Shown one piece after another: positions 53,179-60,646 of a stretch of 64,000 nt of DNA. The position numbers and the translations under genes are program-made. The notes under the pieces are model-generated. The model saw nothing but the letters and a program-made list of their open reading frames with translations, had not been told where the DNA came from and searched no databases. Position 1 is the stretch's first letter. Each line of letters starts with the position of its first letter. Origin of the DNA: UMGS1491 sp944380925. Its GTDB lineage: Bacteria > Bacillota > Clostridia > Oscillospirales > Acutalibacteraceae. Where the stretch lies: NCBI GenBank assembly GCA_944380925.1, contig CALWJD010000005.1, forward strand, positions 52,116-116,115. The letters run 5' to 3'.

Positions 53179-54237
53179 ATGTCCTATTTAAGAAAGAAAA
53201 AAACAACCACAACCGAAACAAACGCGAAAGCGAAAGTTGGTAATGAAGCAAAATTTGTTAGTGTACTTTTAAAAAACAAAGTGGAACTATCAAGTTCTGT
53301 TGAAGTAAACATAAACTTTTTGGGTTCTTGCCACGCTGCATCCAAACACCCCGGGGCCGGTACGCAGTATGGTGGTTATAGGCATATTTATTATAATTTT
53401 TCTCTTAATGGTGATGTCTGCGTTGTAAACTTTACGTTTTCGGGGCCTACAAAGTTGGATGTAAAGAAGCCAACTATAAAATCTATTACGGAGGAAGCCA
53501 CAGCGGTTCTGAAAGATTTGGTTCATAACGTAAATTTGCTCAAGAAAACTATGGTTATAAATATTCAAGGCCATAGCCGTGGAGGAGTGGTTGCCGATAC
53601 CATACATAAACGGATTTCATCGCCTCAGTGGAGAACGGCTGTTCGTGTTGGCAAATTAAGCATTGCCGATCCTTATGCGGGGCCTTTAAATAGGCGAGTT
53701 CATAAAAACATGGATAATTTTAATAAAAACAGTGCTTCTGATACGCCAAGTATAGATATCCCTACCGATAACATTGCGGTTTATACCGTTGCGGAAAAGA
53801 GATTCCGAACGCCTGCAAACAGCTTGAAAAAGAGCCGTATTGTTGTTTTTACCGATGTTACACACGATAAAACAAAATATATAGCCGAGTATGTGTTTAA
53901 GCATTCCAATGAAACACCATTTAGCCAAACAAATCAAAAAATATATATTTGCGCTGATAGTGAAAAAAATTTAAAATCACTTGTGAGCGGCGATCCTAAA
54001 AAGGTAGAAGAATGGATGAAAAAGAATATTACTCCGGTTGATGAAAAAAATATAGACGATATTTTGCAAGGTAAGAGGCCATATGAGCATTTTGCTTATA
54101 AGAATATATCTTCCGATGGCCGCAGAGAGCTTTTTTATGAAGGAGTGGGAATGGTCAATAAAACTAAAGTACTTGATTTTCTGGAAAAGAATAAACATAC
54201 GTCTATGCATAAAAAAACCGGTGTGTTTTTAAGATAG
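53179..54237 (+). CDS. alpha/beta-hydrolase with GHSRGG nucleophile elbow
   Basis: This 352-residue protein starts at ATG 53179 after AGGGGGA. After a basic, Thr-rich N-terminus (RKKKTTTTETNAKAK) it has a strand NFLGSCHAASKHPGAG and then MVINIQGHSRGGVVADTIHK, in which S133 would be the nucleophile. IADPYAGP (D164) and a later His (DVTHDKTKY) may complete a triad. The GHSRG elbow with a downstream DP resembles DUF2235/Tle1-type phospholipases, but overall similarity is weak. It has no signal peptide. It is a single-gene accessory unit between tRNA-Ala and tRNA-Leu. The substrate is unknown. Confidence 0.65.
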   Translation: MSYLRKKKTTTTETNAKAKVGNEAKFVSVLLKNKVELSSSVEVNINFLGSCHAASKHPGAGTQYGGYRHIYYNFSLNGDVCVVNFTFSGPTKLDVKKPTIKSITEEATAVLKDLVHNVNLLKKTMVINIQGHSRGGVVADTIHKRISSPQWRTAVRVGKLSIADPYAGPLNRRVHKNMDNFNKNSASDTPSIDIPTDNIAVYTVAEKRFRTPANSLKKSRIVVFTDVTHDKTKYIAEYVFKHSNETPFSQTNQKIYICADSEKNLKSLVSGDPKKVEEWMKKNITPVDEKNIDDILQGKRPYEHFAYKNISSDGRRELFYEGVGMVNKTKVLDFLEKNKHTSMHKKTGVFLR

Positions 54238-54310
54238 CCAAAAATTTGGTTGCTACTAATTTTAATTAATTCGTTGCGGCCACCTGTCTTTATAAACTTA
54301 TGCTGTATTG

Positions 54311-54339
54311 TTGAAAAAATTTGAGTTTAGTGATAAAAT
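54311..54339 (+). promoter_or_regulatory. tRNA-Leu promoter
   Basis: TTGAAA (54311-54316), 17-bp spacer, TAAAAT (54334-54339), 21 bases before the tRNA. Confidence 0.75.
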
Positions 54340-54360
54340 AAACTCGAGACGTATTCTTAT

Positions 54361-54447
54361 GCGGATATGGCGGAATTGGCAGACGCGCATGGTTCAGGTC
54401 CATGTGAACGCAAGTTCTTGCAGGTTCAAGTCCTGTTATCCGCACCA
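54361..54447 (+). tRNA. tRNA-Leu (anticodon CAG)
   Basis: An 87-base class II tRNA: acceptor GCGGATA/TATCCGC, D-arm GCGGAATTGGCAGACGC, anticodon stem CATGG/CCATG with loop TTCAGGT, long variable arm TGAACGCAAGTTC, T-loop GTTCAAGTC and encoded CCA. Confidence 0.95.
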
Positions 54448-54492
54448 GTTAAAAATGATGTAAGATTTTGCAATATAATTTGTTTTAAGAAG

Positions 54493-54518
54493 TTGCTCTT
54501 TTCAGGGCAATTTTTTTA
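54493..54518 (+). terminator. weak intrinsic terminator after tRNA-Leu
   Basis: TTGCTC pairs with GGGCAA (one G-U) and is followed by seven T. Confidence 0.6.
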
Positions 54519-54681
54519 TTTTTATATGTGGCTATCCATATTTGTTCTGCTATTGGGTGAATCGGAGTTTTTATAATTAAAAAATTATCAAAAACAGATA
54601 TTTTTTAAAAAAGTGTTGACAAATATATGTACGCATATATATATAATACTGGTATGATTGATACAAGGAGGTGAAACGATA

Positions 54682-55153
54682 ATGAATTTTTATCTTATAA
54701 ACAACTCTGAAGCTATTCTAAATAATAAAAAGGTTGATCATTCAAGTAAGATTTTTTGGGTATCAAACGAAAAGGAAAAAGAAGAGTTATCTGGAGCATT
54801 TAAAAATCTTGGCAAAGAAAAAACCGCAAATTCTATAGAAAAAGGATATGCGTATGTCTTTAGTGCCGGTATCACTTCCAAACTTAGAAAAAACGGAAAG
54901 TTAGAGGAAAAGGAAAGGCAGAACTGAGCCGAGTGGTATTCGTGATGCATATGGATTAAAAGTGTATAACGAAACGAACAAGACTATGGAGGTATACGAT
55001 CAATTTCCTTTATTAATTTTCAATATTATGAAAATTGATAATTCTCTCGTAGGTGGAAATACTGGGCTTCCTGAGGCACCGGAAGAAGAAGAAATCGAAT
55101 CTAGCGGAGGATTTTGGAATTGGTTTGGTGCTTGTTGTAAACCAAGAAGATGA
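54682..55153 (+). pseudogene. orphan accessory gene with an apparent frameshift
   Basis: A strong AGGAGGTG precedes ATG 54682, and a TTGACA (54616-54621) lies upstream, with AT-rich -10 choices at 54638-54647. The first frame (81 codons, MNFYLINNSEAILNNKKVDH...) stops at 54927. The +1 frame is open from 54905 to 55153 and reads on sensibly (RTEPSGIRDAYGLKVYNE ... GFWNWFGACCKPRR). One base lost from the purine-rich GAGGAAAAGGAAAGG stretch at about 54904-54918 would fuse both parts into ~157 residues. The function is unknown. It may be a decaying gene, a sequencing error, or two small genes. Confidence 0.55.
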
Positions 55154-55185
55154 GGATTATTATAATTGAGGTTAAAAACTGTTTT

Positions 55186-55230
55186 AAAAAGGTGTAGACC
55201 ATCTTATGTCATTGGTCTACATCTTTTCTT
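55186..55230 (+). terminator. intrinsic terminator
   Basis: AAAAAGGTGTAGACCA pairs with TGGTCTACATCTTTT (G-U pairs included) and is followed by T-rich sequence. Confidence 0.85.
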
Positions 55231-55472
55231 GTATGTAGAAAACCACGCGATAGTCGCATGGCTTAGTAAAGCGTAAGCGATGAGTAAAAGAAATATAATA
55301 AGCATATCGCCATAGATAAGTATATTGGGGTTTATAGGATATTTAAAGGTGAAGAGTGATTCGATGATATTTTAAAAATTTGGGAATACGAGATTTGCAT
55401 ATAGAAACTGAGAATTTCGGTGCAAAGGAAATTATGTGGATACAGCAGTAAAAATGCAGGGCAATAAAAGAA
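55231..55472. other. eroded AT-rich region upstream of a toxin-like remnant
   Basis: No intact gene was found. A near-perfect 8-bp hairpin (CCACGCGA ... TCGCATGG, about 55242-55260) may be an old terminator. Short open stretches in changing frames lead into the remnant at 55473, suggesting a gene decayed by frameshifts. Confidence 0.35.
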
Positions 55473-55589
55473 AGACATTTTACCGATCATAATCAACCGA
55501 ATAGACATACTAACATACATGATCGTTTTATAAGTAGGGATAATCAACGAGGATTTTCAAATGGGGACCGCGAGCAAATTATTCTGTAG
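55473..55589 (+). pseudogene. remnant of a polymorphic-toxin-like C-terminus
   Basis: A 38-codon open stretch with no start reads RHFTDHNQPNRHTNIHDRF and then SRDNQRGFSNGDREQIIL before a stop. Closely spaced HFTDHN-P and HTN-HD motifs resemble the C-terminal ends of Rhs or polymorphic toxin-type proteins in Firmicutes. Upstream codons are broken by stops, so the body of the gene is missing. It lies 38 bases before the putative immunity gene, which fits a toxin-immunity order. The family call is from memory and inference. Confidence 0.4.
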
Positions 55590-55627
55590 ATGTTTCTGAA
55601 TTTAAAAATTACAAAGGAGTTATTTAT

Positions 55628-55921
55628 ATGAATGACAATATACCTAATGAAAAATATTTTGAGGAAATGAGGTTTAAGACTATAAGTGATTTTAAGTGGG
55701 CTGTAAAATATGGGGCGGAAATAGAAATCGAATGGAATAATAAAAGCTATTTTATAAATCAGCCTAATGGTATCATAACCATACACGAAGAAGATCGCTA
55801 TTCGGAAGCAAAGGAGTATAAAACCGCTGACGAAGCATTGAAATATGTAATCGATGGAAAAAGATTAATAAAAATTATAACAAATGTAAAAGTTTGGAAT
55901 AGGACGATATACATTTGTTGA
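55628..55921 (+). CDS. putative immunity-type small protein
   Basis: This 97-residue acidic cytosolic protein has CAAAGGAG upstream of its ATG. The pattern (FKTISDFKWAVKYGAEIEIE, WNNKSYFINQPNGIITIHEE, TADEALKYVIDGKRLIKIIT, VKVWNRTI) matches a set of small Firmicute proteins that I recall as often encoded behind polymorphic toxin genes. With the toxin-like remnant just upstream it may be an immunity protein that has outlived its toxin. The function is otherwise unproven. Confidence 0.55.
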   Translation: MNDNIPNEKYFEEMRFKTISDFKWAVKYGAEIEIEWNNKSYFINQPNGIITIHEEDRYSEAKEYKTADEALKYVIDGKRLIKIITNVKVWNRTIYIC

Positions 55922-55993
55922 TAGAACGAAACCGCATATTTTTGTGCTTTTAAATAACCCTGTTTAACAATGTAAACGTTGTAGTGGGTAAGG

Positions 55994-56024
55994 AGCCTCG
56001 CATTATCGCAGAGTTTTTTTATAT
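55994..56024 (+). terminator. weak terminator
   Basis: The short stem CTCGC/GCAGAG (one bulge) is followed by TTTTTTT, ending the putative immunity gene. Confidence 0.5.
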
Positions 56025-56051
56025 TCCTTTAATTAATCGCATCAAAAGTGG

Positions 56052-56086
56052 ACACATCTAAACTTTAAGTTTAGATGTGTTTTTAT
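56052..56086 (+). terminator. terminator at the start of direct repeat copy 1
   Basis: A perfect 13-bp stem, ACACATCTAAACT (56052-56064) with AGTTTAGATGTGT (56068-56080), has a TTA loop and is followed by TTTTAT. Confidence 0.85.
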
Positions 56087-56243
56087 GCTCTAAAAAGCTC
56101 AAAATTCTCTTTTTTATAATATTAAAACCAACAATTTAGATGTTTAATATTGACATAATTAAAAATTAATGGTATAATTAATGCAGTACATTGATAATAC
56201 ATAAAAAAAGGAGAAAAGTATGAGTAAAATATTTGGTGGAAAC
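56053..56243. repeat. direct repeat copy 1 (about 191 bp)
   Basis: It is almost identical to 57943-58133, at a constant offset of 1890 bp with only a few substitutions. It carries a terminator, a promoter, a ribosome binding site and the first codons of the 56220 gene. Confidence 0.95.
56150..56178 (+). promoter_or_regulatory. promoter of the large secreted orphan gene
   Basis: A perfect TTGACA (56150-56155), a 17-bp spacer and a perfect TATAAT (56173-56178). Confidence 0.85.
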
Positions 56244-57920
56244 AAAGGTTTTTTCTTAAAAGCATTAAGTATTGGTTTATCGGCTTTAACTTTATCGCAA
56301 TTTTCTGTGGGTGCAGTTCCACCGAAAACCGCTAGTGGAAAGCCAGTAGCACATAGCAAAACAAGAAGAGGAAGAAAGCCGAGACAGGCAAGACGAGTAG
56401 AACAACCGAAACAACCAAACATAATTGTAGATGCAATAAAAAAGCACCCGGTTGTTGCTGGAATTCTTATAACAAGTCCTTTTTGGGGGTACGCATTATA
56501 TGAATCGGTGATCTGGGCATGTGATAAATTCGGCCCCGTAACTGCAGAAAAGTTGAATAAGCATCTGGAAGACTGCTGGAAACAGAAAAATATGGACAAT
56601 GCGCACGTGTGCACTGCGCTCGTAAAATTGTCGACTTTTCTGGGAGAGGATCGTTCCCGCGAAGAGATTCGTTCGATTTGTGAAAGTAGACAGGGTGTAG
56701 AGAGAGAGATTGACAGGTTACACGAAGTTGTAACTCAGCGCATGGTTAGTGCAGATAATGCAACCCTCCAGCAAGATGCTGCTTTGGTGGATATAGACAA
56801 TAATTTATTGGCAATAAGATTTGGATTGCATAAAGGTGAAATATCCATTAGAGATAGCCGTTTACAGAATTTACGGTTCAATACTACTGATGGTGGACAT
56901 GGTGCCACATATGTTCAGAATATGATAACGCGTACAGCCATAAACGATGATCGGGACGGACTCGGCCGCAAGTTTAACGAACTGTGTTTGATCAGTGGGT
57001 ATACCGCAGGTCAATACTGCGGAGAGGACAATGAGCCCGGTTGGGAAATGAGTGCTTATGAGTACTATTTTACAAGGTCTTATAAGTATGATGCCTTGAG
57101 CTATGATAAACAGTTACGTTTTGGAAAAATTATAACGCTTCTACACAGTCATAGAAATGATCCGCAGTGGTACAATGTTATAGAAAGCGCTATGGCCTTG
57201 TTTTCTGCACACGGCAATCACTGTCCCTGGCGTGCAACGGCTTTGATTGACCAAGTGTATCAGCTGTTAAACGATCTTATTTTACAAAATGGTTTAGATG
57301 ATGCCGGGGCGGAACGAGGTACTGACTTGGATATCATGTTTTCAGATTTAAAAGATAAATTTGTAGCTAAAACAGGAGCCCACTACCTTAATACTGATCT
57401 GGCGGCTAGAGGTGAGCCTTTAAATGAACTTAATTTTTTTACGGCATATATGGAGTGGTTTTTAAACATGACTCATGAGCAGCCTAATATCTGGGGTTAT
57501 TCTAGAATCTCAGATAGTGTCCCACGCATATGTGCTATGTACACCTCTAAAGAAAAATTATTCGAAATAGCAAATGCTGCCGTGGTCGATAGGTATCATG
57601 ACGAAAACACGTTACGCCGCATTGATGCAGAACTTTTTAGAGATGTCAATGGTATGCAAATGAGTTTTAGCGAATATTGTGATTGGGTTGGAAAAACACG
57701 CGAGAATATGGAGCGTTTTGTTGATGCTATACAAGCTAGCGGAAGTGAAGAACTTCAGAATTGGGCTTTGGGTAAAATAGCAAGCTTACCGGTTAGCCAA
57801 ATTTATGCTTTAGCTACTGGAGAGATAATGAATTTGGATAGAAAAGGTTGCCCCGAGATGATCAATTGGTATGGCGTGAAATTTGTACATCTTTTGCAGA
57901 ATAACAGGTATTTTATGTGA
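56220..57920 (+). CDS. large secreted orphan protein between direct repeats
   Basis: This 566-residue protein has AAAGGAG before its ATG. The N-terminus (MSKIFGGNKGFFLKALSIGL, SALTLSQFSVGA) is a signal peptide with likely cleavage after VGA. A basic Pro/Arg-rich stretch follows (KTRRGRKPRQARR), then a possible second membrane helix at about 77-93 (VVAGILITSPFWGYALY). The rest is a ~470-residue helical region with scattered Cys and Trp and no motif I know. The mid-part looks richer in G and C and more mixed in codon use than its neighbours, which would fit transfer. It has its own consensus promoter and a terminator in the downstream repeat. A role as an exported effector is only a suggestion. 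Confidence 0.75.
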   Translation: MSKIFGGNKGFFLKALSIGLSALTLSQFSVGAVPPKTASGKPVAHSKTRRGRKPRQARRVEQPKQPNIIVDAIKKHPVVAGILITSPFWGYALYESVIWACDKFGPVTAEKLNKHLEDCWKQKNMDNAHVCTALVKLSTFLGEDRSREEIRSICESRQGVEREIDRLHEVVTQRMVSADNATLQQDAALVDIDNNLLAIRFGLHKGEISIRDSRLQNLRFNTTDGGHGATYVQNMITRTAINDDRDGLGRKFNELCLISGYTAGQYCGEDNEPGWEMSAYEYYFTRSYKYDALSYDKQLRFGKIITLLHSHRNDPQWYNVIESAMALFSAHGNHCPWRATALIDQVYQLLNDLILQNGLDDAGAERGTDLDIMFSDLKDKFVAKTGAHYLNTDLAARGEPLNELNFFTAYMEWFLNMTHEQPNIWGYSRISDSVPRICAMYTSKEKLFEIANAAVVDRYHDENTLRRIDAELFRDVNGMQMSFSEYCDWVGKTRENMERFVDAIQASGSEELQNWALGKIASLPVSQIYALATGEIMNLDRKGCPEMINWYGVKFVHLLQNNRYFM

Positions 57921-57942
57921 TGATAAAAATAAACTAAGAAAG

Positions 57943-57976
57943 CACATCTAAACTTTAAGTTTAGATGTGTTTTTAT
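57943..57976 (+). terminator. terminator in direct repeat copy 2
   Basis: CACATCTAAACT pairs with AGTTTAGATGTG (12 bp, TTA loop) and is followed by TTTTTAT. It ends the 56220 gene. Confidence 0.85.
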
Positions 57977-58133
57977 GCTCTAAAAAGCTCAAAATTCTCT
58001 TTTTTATAATATTAAAACCAACAATTTAGATGTTTAATATTGACATAATTAAAAATTAATGGTACAATTAATACAGTACATTGATAATACATAAAAAAAG
58101 GAGAAAAGTATGAGTAAAATATTTGATGGAAAA
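57943..58133. repeat. direct repeat copy 2 with dead gene start
   Basis: This second copy holds the terminator (57943-57976), TTGACA (58040-58045) and a -10 changed to TACAAT (58063-58068). After the same AAAGGAG, an ATG at 58110 opens only nine codons (MSKIFDGKK) before TAA. The identity to copy 1 ends about 24 bases into the coding part, so the body of a second gene copy has been lost. Confidence 0.93.
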
Positions 58134-58184
58134 AAATAAGGCAATAAGAGCACCACAAATAAATGATAAAATTTTTTTGAACAT
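58068..58184 (-). pseudogene. truncated signal-peptide gene start on the minus strand
   Basis: On the minus strand GAAGGAG lies 5 bases before ATG 58184. The first 15 codons (MFKKILSFICGALIA) look like a good signal peptide. At about 58134 the frame runs into direct repeat copy 2 and continues as unrelated residues to a stop at 58068. A promoter lies upstream (58219-58247). It appears to be the head of a secreted-protein gene cut off by the rearrangement that made the repeat. Confidence 0.55.
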
Positions 58185-58218
58185 AAAACTCCTTCACATT
58201 TAATTTTAATTCAATAAA

Positions 58219-58247
58219 ATTATAATATTATTTGTGGTGATTGTAAA
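58219..58247 (-). promoter_or_regulatory. promoter of the truncated minus-strand gene
   Basis: Minus strand TTTACA (58242-58247), 17-bp spacer, TATAAT (58219-58224). Confidence 0.6.
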
Positions 58248-58268
58248 CATGTTATTTATGATTATTTC

Positions 58269-59324
58269 TTAGTGCTTTTTTATACGTAATTGTTTTTTGC
58301 GATTTTTAACTTTTGCGGTGATTTTTTTATTTTTCTTCTGTGATTTTACCTTTTTTTCGGAAGGCTTGTTTGCTTGTTTTTTAGATTCTTCCTTTCCTAT
58401 CTTAGCGTTGGCTATCTTACTATATTTATCCCAAGTTGACCAAGCGCGGCAAGACTTTGTCCGCCAAGGTTTGCTTGGACCCGCATAGTGAACTATCGCA
58501 GGATCTGCGCAGTCATATTTTGAGCGAGGAGTTGTTACGAATTTTCCCGGAAATACGTTATATTCTTTTGGCAAAATTTTTATTTTACCGGCGCATGTGG
58601 CATTCAAAAGATCCTGGTCATTGTAAAGGAGCTCCCGTTTTTTAAGTTCTGGTATGAAATCGTAGAATACTTTTTCCATATTATCTTCGCGCAGTTTCTT
58701 TAAGTTCATAAGAAGTATTCCGGCATTAACGTATGATTGTAAATCAGTGGTACCTAGTTTTTTTGAATAGTTTTCTTCACTATATTTTCCGGATTTTTTC
58801 CCGACCGGTATAACGTAAGGATCCAAAACGCCACCAATATACTCATTTTCAAGATCTGTGCTGAACATATCCCAAAGGTCTTTTCGAACTACCAGATCTA
58901 CGTCCAAATATAGTACTTTGTCGTACTGGTGCAAGATACTCGGTAAAGCTAATCTGTAATAGGTTGCGGTAGTTATGTGTGATGGCACAATATAAGTGTC
59001 GTCAAATTCTTTATTCATATCGATTAATTTGACGGAACAGTTATTATAAGCTTTTTCAAATTTTTTAAGCTTTGTTTTGTTTTCCGTGCTTACTTTGCCG
59101 GAAGTCATAATATTAAAATCGATAAAGGTATTTGCTTTTCTGCTTTCGAGGACGGAAGTCATTGCGACTACTGTGGGGTTAACATAGTTATCATCTGTTG
59201 CCATTGCTATCGGAATATAATTTGTTTTAGTCTTAGCGGGTTGATTTGCAGCGTTAACCGTAAAAACAGTGACAAACAGCAATACTATTGCAAATAGTAT
59301 TTTTTGAAAACTTTTTTTAATCAT
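58269..59324 (-). CDS. exported GT8-family glycosyltransferase with Lys-rich tail
   Basis: This 351-residue protein uses ATG 59324, which has AGG 8 bases upstream; an in-frame GTG at 59333 lies in that site. Residues 1-25 form a signal peptide (IKKSFQKILFAIVLLFVTVF, cleavage after VNA). The GT8 fold follows: PIAMATDDNYVNPTVVAMTS, DVD metal site at 141-143 in VLYLDVDLVVRKDLW, YVNAGILLMNLKKLRED, NDQDLLNA and HYAGPSKPW (279-287). All catalytic motifs are kept. GT8 enzymes use UDP- or similar sugars, normally inside the cell, so an export signal is unusual. The last 40 residues are extremely Lys-rich. Confidence 0.88.
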   Translation of the reverse strand: MIKKSFQKILFAIVLLFVTVFTVNAANQPAKTKTNYIPIAMATDDNYVNPTVVAMTSVLESRKANTFIDFNIMTSGKVSTENKTKLKKFEKAYNNCSVKLIDMNKEFDDTYIVPSHITTATYYRLALPSILHQYDKVLYLDVDLVVRKDLWDMFSTDLENEYIGGVLDPYVIPVGKKSGKYSEENYSKKLGTTDLQSYVNAGILLMNLKKLREDNMEKVFYDFIPELKKRELLYNDQDLLNATCAGKIKILPKEYNVFPGKFVTTPRSKYDCADPAIVHYAGPSKPWRTKSCRAWSTWDKYSKIANAKIGKEESKKQANKPSEKKVKSQKKNKKITAKVKNRKKQLRIKKH

Positions 59325-59486
59325 TATATACACCTCAAATAGAAAAATTGTTGCACCAGAATTATATAATGAGGTTATTTTAAAATCAATTATTTTTTAT
59401 AAATTTATGATTATAAACAAAAACAACGTGTGCAATAAATATAAATGTACTAAAAAATATTTATCGGTTTATATGAGCATTTTAAA

Positions 59487-59536
59487 ACAAACGCTCCCAT
59501 ATAACAAAAATTTGTGCATGGGGAGCGTTTTTTATT
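59487..59536. terminator. bidirectional intrinsic terminator
   Basis: AAACGCTCCC (59489-59498) pairs with GGGAGCGTTT (59521-59530). The plus side runs into TTTTATT and the minus side into GTTTT. It lies between the amidase and GT8 genes. Confidence 0.8.
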
Positions 59537-59577
59537 CTATAAATTATGTAATTGTTTTATTAAAAATTTTGTTTTGA

Positions 59578-60420
59578 TTAATTTGCTTTTTTGTTTGTGG
59601 TTTGATTTTTCTTTTTGGATTGTTTCTTTTGGCTTTTGTTGGATTTTACTGCCTTTTTCTTTTTGTTGTCGGCCGTTGGTTTGAGTTTATAATATTTTGC
59701 TATGCCTTTTGCATCTGCTACTGCGAGTTTTTTCAGTTTTTCATCTGAAGAAAGGTATTTCTCATAATCACTTTTGTTGCTAAGAAAAGCGTGTTCAACC
59801 AAAACAGAAGGAATTTTATGGTTTACTCCGTGCCTTACTATGCCATACCAATCGGTTGTGTCTCCGTTCGGGTATTTTGAGCCGTCATCCGAAAGTTTAC
59901 GAAGAAGCCCCGCATTTTTTGCGTTGGTGCCATGTAGCTTTGCTGTTTTTACCCCGGCATTGTTCAATTCTTTGATAATACTTTTACCCATATTGTGTTC
60001 TTTATTATATAAATTATGATAGTTTGAGTGTGTTACAAGAACCATGCATCCGTTGGCGTCTTTGTTTGATGAGGCATTGATATGTAAGGAAACAAGAGCG
60101 GAAGCTTTTTTGTTTTTTGCAATTAATATCCTTTGTTCAAGGTCGGGACAAGTGTTGTTATTTCTTGTAAGATGTACCATTACTTTTTCGTCTTTTGGAG
60201 TTTTATACTTTTGAAGTTCGTTTTTTAAATATTTTGCAATTTTTAAAGTTAAATCTCGTTCTATAACCGTTTTCCCGTTATATGTATAAACGCAACCCGG
60301 GTGAGGTCCGCCATGTCCGGGGTCAAGAACAAGCGTAAAATTTTTGGCGACGGCAGAACTAAAAGAAAGAAGAAACAAAACTAAAATTGTTCGTATAATA
60401 TAGTGCTTAATTTTTTGCAT
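59578..60420 (-). CDS. secreted N-acetylmuramoyl-L-alanine amidase (Amidase_3)
   Basis: This 280-residue zinc amidase cleaves the bond between MurNAc and the stem peptide. The signal peptide is at about 1-25 (IIRTILVLFLLSFSSAVA). Zinc ligands are H36 (LDPGHGG), E54 (VIERDL) and H113 (SLHINA); the catalytic Glu is E209 (LVEHAFLSN). It has no separate wall-binding domain. Instead it ends in ~28 Lys/Asn/Gln-rich residues, similar in composition to the tail of the neighbouring exported GT8. It is transcribed alone. Confidence 0.93.
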   Translation of the reverse strand: MQKIKHYIIRTILVLFLLSFSSAVAKNFTLVLDPGHGGPHPGCVYTYNGKTVIERDLTLKIAKYLKNELQKYKTPKDEKVMVHLTRNNNTCPDLEQRILIAKNKKASALVSLHINASSNKDANGCMVLVTHSNYHNLYNKEHNMGKSIIKELNNAGVKTAKLHGTNAKNAGLLRKLSDDGSKYPNGDTTDWYGIVRHGVNHKIPSVLVEHAFLSNKSDYEKYLSSDEKLKKLAVADAKGIAKYYKLKPTADNKKKKAVKSNKSQKKQSKKKNQTTNKKAN

Positions 60421-60646
60421 AAATCTCCCTTAAAACATTTTAAAAATATAATTTTATTTAATATTTTTTACTACATTTTTGTGGGAGAGTCAATTATTTT
60501 GAGGATTTTTGAGATAACAATGTTATGCGGCTTTTTTTAAACACATTACATATATTTTGAAAATCCATATAAGCTTGCATGTTATACTTAAAAATAATAA
60601 AATAAAGTATTAGATATATTTTATTTTTTATATGAGGTGATTTTAA

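Noticed and set aside
54367..54576. 69-codon open frame over tRNA-Leu
   Set aside because: It is a chance frame that starts inside the tRNA gene.
58151..58239. 12-bp perfect inverted repeat CACCACAAATAA ... TTATTTGTGGTG enclosing 89 bp, MITE-like
   Set aside because: The halves fall in the promoter and signal-peptide codons of a truncated gene, there is no target-site duplication, and no second copy was seen.
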